Assembly (NCBI RefSeq): GCF_016863635.1
Contig: NZ_BOPG01000009.1
Span: 62,001 to 126,000 of the forward strand
Origin: Virgisporangium aurantiacum
GTDB lineage: Bacteria; Actinomycetota; Actinomycetes; Mycobacteriales; Micromonosporaceae
DNA length: 64,000 nt
Direction: 5' to 3'
The notes beneath the pieces are model-generated. The model was not told the DNA's origin. It was given only the letters and a program-made list of their open reading frames with translations, and ran no database searches. How positions within the stretch are numbered: position 1 is the stretch's first letter; every line of letters begins with the position of its first letter. Shown in pieces: positions 52,122-61,168 of this stretch. A program made the position numbers and the translations under genes.

Positions 52122-52808
52122 CTACGGCTCGAACTTGTATCCGAGACCACGCACGGTGACGATGTGACGCGGCGTCGGTGGCTCCGGCTCGATCTTGGAG
52201 CGGAGGCGCTTGATGTGGACGTCGAGCGTCTTGGTGTCACCGACGTAGTCGGCGCCCCACACGCGGTCGATGAGCTGCCCGCGGGTGAGCACCCGGCCGG
52301 CGTTGCGCAGCAGCAGCTCCAGCAGCTCGAACTCCTTCAGCGGAAGCTGCACCGCGGAACCGCTGACGGTGACCACGTGCCGGTCGACGTCCATGCGCAC
52401 CGGACCGGCCGACAGCGTCGGCGGGCCCGTCTCCGTTCCGGCGTCCTTCGAATGCCGGCGGAGGACGGCCCGGATCCGCGCCACCAGCTCGCGTGGTGAG
52501 TACGGCTTCGTAACGTAGTCGTCGGCGCCGATCTCCAGGCCGACCACCTTGTCGATCTCGCTGTCCCGCGCCGTGACCATGATGATCGGCACCTGTGACT
52601 TCTGCCGCAGCTGGCGGCAGACCTCGGTACCGGACATCTCCGGCAGCATCAGGTCGAGCAGCACGATGTCGGCGCCGGTGCGGTCGAACTCGGTGAGCGC
52701 CTCCGTACCCGTTTCCGCGACGGAGACCTCGAAGCCCTCCTTGCGCAGCATGTACGAGAGTGCATCGGAGAACGAGAACTCGTCCTCCACCACCAGCACA
52801 CGTGCCAC
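52122..52808 (-). CDS. regX3: RegX3/PhoP-type response regulator
   Basis: The 228-residue OmpR-family regulator has a receiver domain with VARVLVVEDEFSFSDAL, phospho-acceptor Asp in IVLLDLMLPEMSG (about 52) and DDYVTKPYSPREL (Lys about 102). A C-terminal winged helix follows (about 130-228: LPLKEFELLELLLRNAGRVLTRGQLID, TKTLDVHIKRLRSKI). GTG 52808 is supported by AAGGAG 6 bases upstream. It pairs with the kinase gene 35 bases upstream. By homology with RegX3 (mycobacteria) and PhoP (Streptomyces) it controls the phosphate-starvation response. Confidence 0.94.
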   Translation of the reverse strand: MARVLVVEDEFSFSDALSYMLRKEGFEVSVAETGTEALTEFDRTGADIVLLDLMLPEMSGTEVCRQLRQKSQVPIIMVTARDSEIDKVVGLEIGADDYVTKPYSPRELVARIRAVLRRHSKDAGTETGPPTLSAGPVRMDVDRHVVTVSGSAVQLPLKEFELLELLLRNAGRVLTRGQLIDRVWGADYVGDTKTLDVHIKRLRSKIEPEPPTPRHIVTVRGLGYKFEP

Positions 52809-52843
52809 GCCGACTCCTTCCGAAACCCCGGATCCGGCTGCGA

Positions 52844-53977
52844 TCATCCCTGCTCAGATGAACGGGAAGGTAACCGTAATGTGAACGTCGACCCTCTTCC
52901 GACCGTACTCGTCACGTCCACCCGCCCCCCGTGGTTGGTGGCGATGTGCTTGACGATGGCCAGGCCCAGGCCGGTGCCGCCGGTCTGCCGGGACCGGGCC
53001 CGGTCGGCCCGGTAGAACCGCTCGAAGATCCGGTCGAGGTCGGATGCCTCGATGCCGATGCCCTCGTCGCGCACCGCGATCCACACCGCCTCGTCGGTCG
53101 CACCGGACTCGACGTCGACCCGGGTGCCCTCGGGCGAGTACGCGACGGCGTTCTCCACCAGGTTCGCCACCGCCGTGACGAGCTGCCCCTCGTTGCCGTA
53201 CGCCACCAGGCCGCGCTCCCCGAGCGCCTTGATCTCGATCTCCTTGGCGTTGGCCGCGGTACGGCTGCGGTCGATCACCTCGGCGATGATCCGGTCGACC
53301 GAGCACGGCTCCGGCTCCGGCAGCGGGTCGGCGCCCTGCAGCCGCGACAGTTCGAGCAACTCGCTGACCAGGCGGCTGAGCCGGGCCGACTCGTGCCGGA
53401 TCCGGTCGGCGAACCGGGCCACCGCCTCCTCGTCCGGCACGCTGTCGCCGGCTTCGCCGCCGCTCAGCGCGTCCTGCAGCGCCTCGCTGAGCAGCTGCAG
53501 CGCGCCGACGGGCGTCTTCAGCTCATGGCTGACGTTGGCCACGAAATCACGCCGGACCCGGGCCACCCGGTGCGCCTCGGTGACGTCGGCCGCCTCGACG
53601 GCCACGTACCCACCACCGATGTCGATCGCCCGTACGTGCACGCCCAGCGGCTCGGCGTCGCTGTTCGCGCGCGGGATGTCGAGCTCGACCACCCGGGTCA
53701 CCCCGCTGCGCCGGGTCTGGCCGGCGAGCGTGCGGACGATCGTGTGCGCGTCGGACGACGAGCGGATCAGGCCCATCTCCCGGGCCGCCGGGTTGGCGAG
53801 CACCGGGTGGTCGTCGCCGTCCAGCACCAGCACGCCGACGGTCAGCGAGTTGAGGCTGGACTGGGCCAGGTTGGGCGGCATCGGATCTCCACCTTCGGGC
53901 CCGGCTTCCGGGAGGCGGGCATGCGGGATCTGCCGGCCCTTTCCGGCAAACAGGGTGGTCACGCGGTCCCAGTTCAC
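52844..53977 (-). CDS. senX3: SenX3/PhoR-like histidine kinase without membrane segments
   Basis: This 377-residue kinase has a PAS-like domain (about 38-140: LTVGVLVLDGDDHPVLANPAAREMG), HisKA with the phospho-acceptor His (RRDFVANVSHELKTPVGAL, about 153) and HATPase_c (NLVENAVAYSP, DEGIGIEASD, GGTGLGLAIVKHIATNHGG). It matches SenX3/PhoR over its cytoplasmic part, but the N-terminus (residues 1-37) has no membrane helix, whereas SenX3 and PhoR have one or two. Upstream codons run into gpmA without any hydrophobic stretch. So the kinase is either soluble or its anchor has been lost. GTG 53977. Confidence 0.9.
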   Translation of the reverse strand: MNWDRVTTLFAGKGRQIPHARLPEAGPEGGDPMPPNLAQSSLNSLTVGVLVLDGDDHPVLANPAAREMGLIRSSSDAHTIVRTLAGQTRRSGVTRVVELDIPRANSDAEPLGVHVRAIDIGGGYVAVEAADVTEAHRVARVRRDFVANVSHELKTPVGALQLLSEALQDALSGGEAGDSVPDEEAVARFADRIRHESARLSRLVSELLELSRLQGADPLPEPEPCSVDRIIAEVIDRSRTAANAKEIEIKALGERGLVAYGNEGQLVTAVANLVENAVAYSPEGTRVDVESGATDEAVWIAVRDEGIGIEASDLDRIFERFYRADRARSRQTGGTGLGLAIVKHIATNHGGRVDVTSTVGRGSTFTLRLPSRSSEQG

Positions 53978-54008
53978 ACCGCGATGGTAGGGCCCGAAGG
54001 TTGCCTGG

Positions 54009-54752
54009 TCAGCGGCCTTGGTTCGCGACCGCGGCGGCGGCCTCCCGGGCCGCCTCCGGGTCGAGGTACTCTCCGCCGACGGTGACCGGCCTGAGGCCGG
54101 CGTCGAGGTCGTACCGCAGCGGGATCCCGGTGGGGATGTTCAGCTTGGCGATCGCCTCGTCGGAGATGCCGTCGAGGTGTTTGACCAGCGCCCGCAACGA
54201 GTTCCCGTGCGCGGCGACCAGCACCGTGCGCCCGTCGAGCAGGTCGGGCACGATCGCGTCGTACCAGTACGGCAGCATCCGCAGGACGACGTCCTTCAGG
54301 CACTCGGTGCGCGGCTTCAGCTCCGGCGGGAGCGTGGCGTAACGAGGATCACCGAACTGCGAGTACTCGTCGTCGTCGGCGATCGGGGGCGGCGGGACGT
54401 CGTACGAGCGGCGCCAGAGCATGAACTGCTCCTCGCCGAACTCTTCCAGCGTCTGCTTCTTGTTCTTGCCCTGCAACGCACCGTAGTGGCGCTCGTTGAG
54501 GCGCCAGTGCCGCTTGACCGGGATCCAGTGCCGGTCGGCCGCGAGCAGCGACAGCTCCGCGGTGCGGATGGCCCGCTTCATGACGCTCGTGTGCACCACG
54601 TCGGGCAGCAGATCGTGCTGGCGCAGCAACTCACCGCCCCGGCGGGCTTCGGCCTCACCCTTCGCCGTCAGGTCGACGTCGACCCAGCCGGTGAACAGAT
54701 TCTTGGCGTTCCACTCGGATTCCCCGTGCCGTAGCAGTACCAGCGTGCCCAT
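54009..54752 (-). CDS. gpmA: 2,3-bisphosphoglycerate-dependent phosphoglycerate mutase
   Basis: The 247-residue glycolytic enzyme interconverts 3- and 2-phosphoglycerate. The phosphohistidine motif [12 protein letters not shown] is at the N-terminus (His about residue 9), together with [16 protein letters not shown], and the second His sits in [17 protein letters not shown] 54752 ([10 protein letters not shown]) is chosen and the upstream extension is shadow. The kinase gene follows 31 bases later on the same strand, so gpmA-senX3-regX3 may be one unit, as in mycobacteria. Confidence 0.96.
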   Translation of the reverse strand: MGTLVLLRHGESEWNAKNLFTGWVDVDLTAKGEAEARRGGELLRQHDLLPDVVHTSVMKRAIRTAELSLLAADRHWIPVKRHWRLNERHYGALQGKNKKQTLEEFGEEQFMLWRRSYDVPPPPIADDDEYSQFGDPRYATLPPELKPRTECLKDVVLRMLPYWYDAIVPDLLDGRTVLVAAHGNSLRALVKHLDGISDEAIAKLNIPTGIPLRYDLDAGLRPVTVGGEYLDPEAAREAAAAVANQGR

Positions 54753-55078
54753 GCCGCTCACTGTAATCGCGGCTACGGGGCCGAATAGCCACCGGGGCTT
54801 GAACACTGGGGTGTACAAACAGAAACGGCGGCCGCGGGTGGCGCACACCCCCAGCACGCACCACCCGTCAGCCGCCTACGCCAGCGGGGCGCCCCGCCCG
54901 GCCGCACCCGCTGTACGGGCCTGTCGACTCCCCACCCCCTGGTCGGTCTAAGACCCGCCTAAGACTGTAGGTCGGCCTGTCAACAACGACAACCGACTGT
55001 AAGTCCAGTCATAGTCGGTCGTCCTACCGAGAAGGACGGCGCGTCGCCGGTATATAAACACGGCGATTCCGACACACC
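54753..55078. promoter_or_regulatory. 326-base intergenic region upstream of gpmA
   Basis: No gene is seen here. It contains the promoter for gpmA-senX3-regX3 and the end of the mshA-ybjN unit. Two near-identical 11-mers GACTGTAGGTC (54963-54973) and GACTGTAAGTC (54995-55005) are 32 bp apart, and CCGACT/AGTCGG form an inverted repeat over the second (54993-55018). A hairpin lies at 55020-55038. On the minus strand near 54793-54816 GTACACCCCAG is followed by GTTCAAGCCCC, a loose resemblance to PHO-box repeats. Confidence 0.5.
55020..55038 (-). terminator. Hairpin behind ybjN-like gene
   Basis: CGTCCT (55020-55025) and AGGACG (55033-55038) pair across a 7-base loop, with a second small GGCG/CGCC hairpin immediately upstream in transcription direction. 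It lies about 40-60 bases past the stop of the YbjN-type gene. There is no U-tract, so confidence is limited. Confidence 0.4.
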
Positions 55079-55585
55079 TCAGTCATTGAGGTGGCGCTCG
55101 ACGAAATGCTCGAATGCTTTGAGATTTGCCAGGGATTCACCGCGTGATACCCGCCATTTCCACTCACGCAGGATCGCGGTACCGAACCCGATCTCCAGCA
55201 TCGGGTTGAAGCTCTCGTCGGCGTAGCTGACCACCGCGCCGAGGAGCCGGTCGAGCTCGTCGTCGGTGACGGCGTGCAACGACAGGCGTCCGGTCAGATA
55301 TACGTCACCGGCGGCGTCGATCGAGAACGCGACCCCGTACATGCGCGAGTTGCGCTGCAGCAGCCAGGCCCACAGCTCCTCGCGGTTCTCGTCGGGCTGG
55401 CGCATCACGAACGCCTCCACCCGGAGGGCGTGCTCGCCGACGATGAGGTTGCAGGCCGTCTTCAGCTTGTTCTGGCCGGGCAGCGTCACCACGTAGGAGT
55501 GCTCGCCGGTCGGCTCGCAGGGCAGCTCGCGTTCGGCGCAGGCCCGCTCGATCAGCTTGCTCACGTCGTCCCGTGTGGTCTTCAT
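55079..55585 (-). CDS. YbjN-domain protein
   Basis: This 168-residue soluble protein of the YbjN family (type III secretion chaperone-like fold) contains [65 protein letters not shown] and [18 protein letters not shown]. It is the Rv0487 counterpart and its start overlaps the mshA stop by 4 bases. The precise function is unknown; stress-related roles are reported for distant members in enterobacteria. Confidence 0.92.
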   Translation of the reverse strand: MKTTRDDVSKLIERACAERELPCEPTGEHSYVVTLPGQNKLKTACNLIVGEHALRVEAFVMRQPDENREELWAWLLQRNSRMYGVAFSIDAAGDVYLTGRLSLHAVTDDELDRLLGAVVSYADESFNPMLEIGFGTAILREWKWRVSRGESLANLKAFEHFVERHLND

Positions 55586-56868
55586 GAAACGCCGGCCAGC
55601 GCGAACCGTGCGCGATGTTCGGACATCGCGTCGCGATAGACCGCGAGCAGTCCGGTCGCGGTCGCGTTCCAGGAGAACCGGGTCGCGTGTGCGGCCGCGC
55701 CGCTCGCCAGTTCGGCGCGGTGGCGCGGCGAGCGGAGAAGATCACCGAGGACGCGCGCCCAGTCGGCCGGGTCGTGCCCGTCGATCAGCACCCCGGACAC
55801 GCCGTCGGAGACCGCGGTGACCAGCCCACCGACCGCGGCGGCCACCACCGGCGTGCCGCACGCCTGCGCCTCCAGCGCCACCAGCCCGAACGACTCGTTG
55901 TGGCTGGGCACGCCGACCACGTCGGCCGCCCGGTAGACGTCGACCAGTTCGCCCGGCGGGCGCGGCGGCAGGAACCGCACGCGGCCGGCCAGGCCGAGCG
56001 ACGCCGCGAGTTCCATCAGCTCGGTGGGCCGACTCAGGCCGGTGCCGCTGGGGCCGCCGCACACCGCGATCGTGAGGCGCTCGGCCACCGCCGGATCCGT
56101 CGCTGCCAGTTCGGCGGCGGCCCTCAGCAGGACGTGCGGCGCCTTCAACGGCTGGATCCGGCCCACGAACGCCACGACGTACCCGTCGGTGGGCAGGCCG
56201 AGTGCGCGGCGGGCGGCCGCGCGGGCGCCGGCGTCCTTCGACGGCGTGAAGATGTCGAGGTCGACACCCGGCGCCACCACGGACACCCGCTCGGGCGACG
56301 CGTCGTAGAGGTCGAGCAGTTCGCGCGCCTCGGTCGGGGTGTTCGCGATCAGCCGGTCGGCCTCGGCCACGACCTGCTCCTCGCCGATCACCCGGGCGTT
56401 CGGCTCGGGGGTGTCGCCCTCGGCCAGCATCAGGTTCTTGACCTTCGCCAGGGTGTGCGCGGTGTGCACCAGCGGCACCCCCCAGCGGTCGGTGGCGAGC
56501 CAGCCGACCTGCCCGGACAGCCAGTAGTGCGAGTGCACGAGGTCGTACCAGCCGGGCGGTTGGGTGGCCTCGGCCCGCAGCACACCGGCGGTGAACGCGC
56601 ACAGCTGGGCCGGCAGCTCCTCCTTGCTCAGCCCCTCGTACGGACCGGCTGTGATGTGCCGCACAGTGACGCCGGGATGCATCTCGACGCAGCGCGGCAG
56701 CTCGCTCGACGTCGTGCGGGTGAAGATCTCCACCTCGACGTTCGCCTCGGCCAGCCGGCGCGACACCTCGACGATGTACACGTTCATCCCGCCCGCATCA
56801 CCCGTGCCCGGTTGATCGAGCGGCGAGGTGTGTACCGACAGGGTCGCCACACGTCTAGGCAATCGCAC
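55582..56868 (-). CDS. mshA: D-inositol-3-phosphate glycosyltransferase (mycothiol)
   Basis: The 428-residue GT4 enzyme transfers GlcNAc from UDP-GlcNAc to inositol-1-phosphate, the first step of mycothiol synthesis. Signature motifs are [74 protein letters not shown] and [24 protein letters not shown] (the E-x7-E motif). GTG 56868 is preferred because GGAG lies six bases before it and homology begins there; the longest frame would run into the divergent SDR gene. It is followed by ybjN with a 4-base overlap. Confidence 0.96.
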   Translation of the reverse strand: MRLPRRVATLSVHTSPLDQPGTGDAGGMNVYIVEVSRRLAEANVEVEIFTRTTSSELPRCVEMHPGVTVRHITAGPYEGLSKEELPAQLCAFTAGVLRAEATQPPGWYDLVHSHYWLSGQVGWLATDRWGVPLVHTAHTLAKVKNLMLAEGDTPEPNARVIGEEQVVAEADRLIANTPTEARELLDLYDASPERVSVVAPGVDLDIFTPSKDAGARAAARRALGLPTDGYVVAFVGRIQPLKAPHVLLRAAAELAATDPAVAERLTIAVCGGPSGTGLSRPTELMELAASLGLAGRVRFLPPRPPGELVDVYRAADVVGVPSHNESFGLVALEAQACGTPVVAAAVGGLVTAVSDGVSGVLIDGHDPADWARVLGDLLRSPRHRAELASGAAAHATRFSWNATATGLLAVYRDAMSEHRARFALAGVS

Positions 56869-56983
56869 AGCCGCTCCATTCGTTCGGGTCACCAACCAAA
56901 CATGTTCCCCCAACGCGGGCCAATAACCGAAATGAGGCTTGTCAGATGTGCGGCGCAACAGCGGGCACTGGCAGGATTCGGTC

Positions 56984-57736
56984 ATGACTCAGGGCGTGGC
57001 GGTTGTGACGGGCGCGTCGAGCGGAATCGGCGCGGCGACCGCGCGGCGGCTCGCGGCCGAGGGTTTCACGGTGGTGGCGGCGGCCCGGCGGATCGACCGG
57101 CTGGAGGCGCTGGCCACCGAGACCGGCGCGGTGCCGGTGCGGTGCGATGTGACGTCCGACACCGACGTGACGGCGCTCGCCGACGTGGTGAGCGGGCTGG
57201 ACGCGCCGCTGACGGTGCTGGTCAACAACGCCGGCGGGGCGTTCGGCGCCGACCCGGTGGAGCAGGCCGACGTCGAGCAGTGGCGGGCCATGTACGAGAT
57301 CAACGTGGTCGGCACGGTGCGCGTCACCCGGGCGCTGCTGCCGCTGCTGGTGGCGTCGGGCGCCGGCACGATCGTGATGATGGGGTCCACCGCGGGCTTC
57401 GTCACGTACGAGGGCGGCGGCGGGTACACGGCGGCCAAGCACGCCGAGAAGGCGGTCGCCGACACGCTGCGGCTGGAGCTGAGCGGGCGGCCGGTGCGCG
57501 TCATCGACATCTCCCCCGGCATGGTCCGCACGGACGAGTTCGCGGTGAAGCGCTTCGGCGGCGACGCCGACAAGGCCGCGGCGGTCTACGAGGGCGTCGC
57601 CGAGCCACTGGTGGCCGACGACATCGCCGACGTGGTGGCGTTCGCCGTCACGCGTCCGCACCACGTGAACATCGACCGGCTCGTGATCCGTCCGCTGGCC
57701 CAGGCCGCGCAGCACAAGGTGCATCGGATCAAGTGA
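56984..57736 (+). CDS. Short-chain dehydrogenase/reductase
   Basis: The 250-residue classical SDR has the cofactor loop [17 protein letters not shown] (TGxxxGIG), an NNAGG motif (about 82), the catalytic Ser (GSTAGFV, about 130) and Tyr-x3-Lys ([11 protein letters not shown], about 147-151). The AARR after strand 2 suggests NADP(H). It is the Rv0484c-type protein, located opposite mshA as in M. tuberculosis. The substrate is unknown. ATG 56984 is preferred to an upstream in-frame start. The stop overlaps the methyltransferase GTG by 4 bases. Confidence 0.92.
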   Translation: MTQGVAVVTGASSGIGAATARRLAAEGFTVVAAARRIDRLEALATETGAVPVRCDVTSDTDVTALADVVSGLDAPLTVLVNNAGGAFGADPVEQADVEQWRAMYEINVVGTVRVTRALLPLLVASGAGTIVMMGSTAGFVTYEGGGGYTAAKHAEKAVADTLRLELSGRPVRVIDISPGMVRTDEFAVKRFGGDADKAAAVYEGVAEPLVADDIADVVAFAVTRPHHVNIDRLVIRPLAQAAQHKVHRIK

Positions 57737-58506
57737 GTCGTCCCGTCGGGCGGCCGACCCGGGGGACCACCGCGCCGAACCGGCTGCGGCGGGTCGACCG
57801 GTTCATCGCCGCCCGGTTCGGTCCGCTGCTGCGGTCGGCGGAGGATCCGCTGGTGGTGGACCTCGGGTACGGCGAGCACCCGGTGACCACGGTCGAGTTG
57901 TACCGGCGGTTGTGCGCCGTCCGGCCCGACGTGCGGGTGGTCGGGCTGGAGATCGATCCGGCCCGGGTCGCTCTTGCCGCGGCCTCCGCCGAGCCGCCCG
58001 GCCTCACGTTCGCCCGCGGCGGTTTCGAACTCGCCGGGCTGCGACCCGTGCTGGCGCGGGCGATGAACGTCCTGCGGCAGTACGACGAGTCCGATGTGGA
58101 CAGTGCGTGGGCCGCGATGGTGGGCGCGCTGGCGGCGGACGGTGCGGTCGTCGAGGGGACGTGCGACGAGCCCGGCCGGCTCGCGTCCTGGATCTGCCTC
58201 GACCGCGACGGCCCGCAGACCCTGACGTTCGCCGCCCGTCTCTCCACATTGGACGGTCCGGCGGTGTTCGCCGAGCGCCTGCCGAAGGCGCTGATCCACC
58301 ACAACGTTCCCGGCCACCCGGTGCACGACCTGCTGCGGGCGCTCGACTCGGCCTGGGCCGCCGCCGCGCCCTACGCGTCGTTCGGGGTGCGGCAGCGCTG
58401 GCTGCGGGCGGTGCGGCTGGTCAAGGACGCGGGCTGGCCGGTCGCCGACACCCGCCGTCTCGGCGAGCTCACCGTGCCGTGGGACGCCGTCAGAACGAGC
58501 AGTTGA
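57733..58506 (+). CDS. Class I SAM-dependent methyltransferase-like protein
   Basis: The 257-residue protein starts [23 protein letters not shown], followed by a Rossmann-type SAM fold: VVDLGYGEHPVTT (motif I with Gly-Tyr-Gly), VVGLEIDPARVALA (ribose-binding Glu/Asp), NVLRQYDESDV and AVVEGTCDE. The N-terminal region is basic and may contact nucleic acid. Substrate unknown. It follows the SDR by a GTGA overlap, and converges with murB, overlapping by 17 bases. Confidence 0.85.
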   Translation: MSRPVGRPTRGTTAPNRLRRVDRFIAARFGPLLRSAEDPLVVDLGYGEHPVTTVELYRRLCAVRPDVRVVGLEIDPARVALAAASAEPPGLTFARGGFELAGLRPVLARAMNVLRQYDESDVDSAWAAMVGALAADGAVVEGTCDEPGRLASWICLDRDGPQTLTFAARLSTLDGPAVFAERLPKALIHHNVPGHPVHDLLRALDSAWAAAAPYASFGVRQRWLRAVRLVKDAGWPVADTRRLGELTVPWDAVRTSS

Positions 58507-59506
58507 CCAGGTGGCACTCCGGCGTCAGACGGACGCCGAACCGCGTCTCGACGCCTTCCCGGACGTGCGCCGCGAACTTCATCACGTCGGCGGTGGTGGC
58601 ACCGCCCCGGTTGGTGACCGCGAGCGTGTGCCGGGTCGACAACGCGACCGTCCCGGTGCCGAACTCGCGCCCGTAGCCGGGCGCGAACCCGGCCCGCTCG
58701 ATCAGCCACGCGGCCGGCACCTTCGTGCCCGCCGGGTCGGGGTACCGCGGGCAGTCGGCCGGGATCGCGGCCGGCAACTCCGGCAGCACCGGGTTGAGGA
58801 AGAAGGAGCCGACGCTCCACGTGTTGTGGTCGTCGGCGTCGAGCACCATGCCCTTGCTGCGACGCACCTCGATCACGGCGGCCCGCACGTCGGCCACCGG
58901 TGCCGTGCCGCCCTCGGCGATCCCGAGGTGCCGGGCCAGGCCCGCGTACTTCACCGGGCCCGACTGCGGGCTGCGCCGCAGCCGGTAGGTGACCTCGAGG
59001 ATCACCCAGCGGTCGGTGTGCTTGAAGACCGACTGCCGGTGCACGCCGAACCCGCACCGCTCCGGCCCCCACGACTCGACGTCGCCGGTCTCCCGGTCGA
59101 ACACCGACACCGATTCCAGCACGTCGGACGTGAGCGCACCGTAGGCGCCGACGTTCTGCACGGGCGTGCCGCCCACCGAGCCCGGAATGCCGGACAGCGC
59201 CTCCAACCCGGCCAGCCCGTCGGCGGTCGTCGCCTCGACCAGCACGTCCCAGTCGACGCCCGCGCCGGCGCGCACCAGGTCACCGTCGATGTCGAGATCC
59301 GTCGTGGCGATCCGGACGACCCGGCCGTCCCAGCCGACGTCGCCGACGACCAGGTTGGACCCGCCGCCGATGACGAGCACCGGCCGCTTCGCGGCGTCGG
59401 CCTCGCGCACCAGGTCGACCGCGTGCGCGGCGGAGGTGGCGACGGCCAGTTCGGCCACCGGCCCACCGACCCGCATCGTGGTCAGTTCGGCGAAGGTCAC
59501 GGTCAC
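58490..59506 (-). CDS. murB: UDP-N-acetylenolpyruvoylglucosamine reductase
   Basis: MurB reduces UDP-GlcNAc-enolpyruvate to UDP-MurNAc with FAD and NADPH. The protein (338 residues from GTG 59506) has FAD motifs TTMRVGGPVAEL, VIGGGSNLVVGD and LSGIPGSVGGTPVQNVGAYG, and a catalytic Ser in VGSFFLNP (type I). The acid at the end of RRSKGMVLDADDHN and the C-terminal NCSF are also seen. No ribosome binding site is obvious before any start; GTG 59506 or GTG 59500 is likely, and the transcript could be leaderless. It is the Rv0482 counterpart. Confidence 0.94.
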   Translation of the reverse strand: MTVTFAELTTMRVGGPVAELAVATSAAHAVDLVREADAAKRPVLVIGGGSNLVVGDVGWDGRVVRIATTDLDIDGDLVRAGAGVDWDVLVEATTADGLAGLEALSGIPGSVGGTPVQNVGAYGALTSDVLESVSVFDRETGDVESWGPERCGFGVHRQSVFKHTDRWVILEVTYRLRRSPQSGPVKYAGLARHLGIAEGGTAPVADVRAAVIEVRRSKGMVLDADDHNTWSVGSFFLNPVLPELPAAIPADCPRYPDPAGTKVPAAWLIERAGFAPGYGREFGTGTVALSTRHTLAVTNRGGATTADVMKFAAHVREGVETRFGVRLTPECHLVNCSF

Positions 59507-59672
59507 GTCGGGGAGTGTAATGACGTCCGACCAGCGGCAGGTTTCCGGCCGGAACCGCCGGGGCACCAAGGTCACCGGCGGCTGGTGGCGCGGGGATCCT
59601 CTACGCTGGGTTCCCACGACGCGCTACCGCGGGTAACCGCGGTCGGACAGCCGCGTAGGGGGCGAGGATGCG

Positions 59673-60428
59673 ATGAGCAAACCACACGGCAACAAGGACT
59701 CCTGGCTCGCCGCCCTGCGCGCGGAAGGTGCCGCGCTCCACACCGCGATCGAGGCCGGCGACCCCGACTCCGACGTTCCCACCTGCCCCGGTTGGAAACT
59801 GCGGCAACTCGCGTTCCACGTCGGCGCCGTCTACCAGCGGGTGACGCAACACATCTCCCGCGGCGTGGTGTCGAAGCCGGAGCCGGCCCACATCGAGGCG
59901 GAGTCCGGTCACCCGCTGACCTACTTCGACCGGCATTTCAGCGACGTGATCCGGATTCTCGACCAGGTCGACCCCGACCTGCCGGCCTGGAACCCGATGC
60001 CGCAGTCGAAGGTCGCCTCGTACTGGCACCGGCGGCTCGCGATCGAGACCGCGGTGCACCGGTGGGACGCGCAGGTCGCCAGCGGACCGGCCGAGCCGAT
60101 CGAGGCCAAGCTCGCCGTCGACGGCATCACGGAGGTCATCGACAGCCTGCTGCCGGGCGGCAAGCGCAAGGGTTCCACCGACGGGGTACGCGGGATCGCC
60201 GCGCTGCACGCCGCCGACGTCGGCCAGGACTGGTACGTGCGGCTGCGCGGCGAGGGGATCGCGCTCCTCGACACCGACACCCTGCTCGACGACGACCACC
60301 CGCACGAGCGCGCCCAGGCCACCGGTTCGGCCAGCGACCTGCTGCTCGCGCTCTACGGCCGGGTGCCGTACGACGTGCTGGAGGTCGCCGGCGACCCGCG
60401 TCTCCTCCAGGCCCTGCGCACCGGTTAG
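59673..60428 (+). CDS. Maleylpyruvate-isomerase-family mycothiol-dependent enzyme
   Basis: The 251-residue protein belongs to the DinB-like four-helix fold with mycothiol-dependent maleylpyruvate isomerase N-terminal domain. Metal-ligand candidates are His in LRQLAFHVGAVYQRV (about 49), and the pair in RRLAIETAVHRWDAQ (Glu, His, Asp about 125-133). PTCPGWKLRQL is a family motif. It probably conjugates or isomerises a substrate with mycothiol; the real substrate is unknown. A pair of CCGCGG palindromes lies just upstream (about 59624-59640). It converges with alaX with 4 bases overlap. Confidence 0.88.
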   Translation: MSKPHGNKDSWLAALRAEGAALHTAIEAGDPDSDVPTCPGWKLRQLAFHVGAVYQRVTQHISRGVVSKPEPAHIEAESGHPLTYFDRHFSDVIRILDQVDPDLPAWNPMPQSKVASYWHRRLAIETAVHRWDAQVASGPAEPIEAKLAVDGITEVIDSLLPGGKRKGSTDGVRGIAALHAADVGQDWYVRLRGEGIALLDTDTLLDDDHPHERAQATGSASDLLLALYGRVPYDVLEVAGDPRLLQALRTG

Positions 60429-61159
60429 ATCAACCGCAGCCGCACGCGGCGGTTGGCCTTGCCCTTGCTCTCGACCTTGACGATCTGCACCTTGCCCACC
60501 TGCGACGTCGACGCGACGTGCGTTCCACCGTCGGCCTGCACGTCGAGGCCCACGATGTCGACGATGCGGATCTCCTGCTCGTCGGCCGGGATCAGGTTCG
60601 ACTGGGTGCGGATGATGTCGGGGAGCGCCAACGCCTCGTCGCGTTCGAGCACCCGCACGTCGACCCGCCGGTCGGCGATCACCTCGGCGTTGATCAGGTC
60701 TTCGAGCCGCGTCTTGAAGTCCGACGGCACCTCGGGCAGGTTGAAGTCCATCCTGGCCGTGCCCGGCTCCATGTTGCCGCCCGTCACCAGCGCGCCGAAG
60801 TCGCGGAAGACCACCCCGCACATGACGTGGAGCCCGGAGTGGGTGCGCATCAGCAGCGAGCGCCGCTCGTCTTCGATCGCACCGGTCACCGCCGAGCCGA
60901 CCGGCGGCAGCGGGTCACCCTCGGCGGGGAGCAGGTACAGGTCGTCGCCCTTGCGGGTGCCGACGATGCGGGTCTGTACGCCCTGCCACAGCAGCACGCC
61001 GTGGTCCGGCGGCTGGCCCCCGCCGCCCGGGTAGAACGCCGACCGGTCGAGCACGATCCCGGTCTCCGGGTCGGACGCCAGGACGGTGCAGGAGAACTCG
61101 CGCAGCGTCGGGTCGAGAAGGTCGAGCCGGTGGGTACGGCCGTGATGCGTGACACCCAT
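60425..61159 (-). CDS. alaX: AlaX-type alanyl-tRNA editing protein
   Basis: The 244-residue freestanding editing-domain homologue of alanyl-tRNA synthetase hydrolyses mischarged tRNA-Ala (Ser/Gly). The first metal pair is RTHSGLHVM (His-x3-His, about 106-110). The second site reads QADGGTHVAST: the His is there but the usual Cys is Asp. A beta-barrel front part carries the FYPGGGGQPPDHG motif. The length fits the AlaX-M type. It is followed 10 bases downstream of the hydrolase gene on the same strand. Confidence 0.92.
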   Translation of the reverse strand: MGVTHHGRTHRLDLLDPTLREFSCTVLASDPETGIVLDRSAFYPGGGGQPPDHGVLLWQGVQTRIVGTRKGDDLYLLPAEGDPLPPVGSAVTGAIEDERRSLLMRTHSGLHVMCGVVFRDFGALVTGGNMEPGTARMDFNLPEVPSDFKTRLEDLINAEVIADRRVDVRVLERDEALALPDIIRTQSNLIPADEQEIRIVDIVGLDVQADGGTHVASTSQVGKVQIVKVESKGKANRRVRLRLI

Positions 61160-61168
61160 GGGCCCACC

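Noticed and set aside
54793..54816. PHO-box-like direct repeats upstream of gpmA
   Set aside because: The units (GTACACCCCAG, GTTCAAGCCCC) are 12 rather than 11 bases apart and too divergent to call; kept only as a remark on the region.
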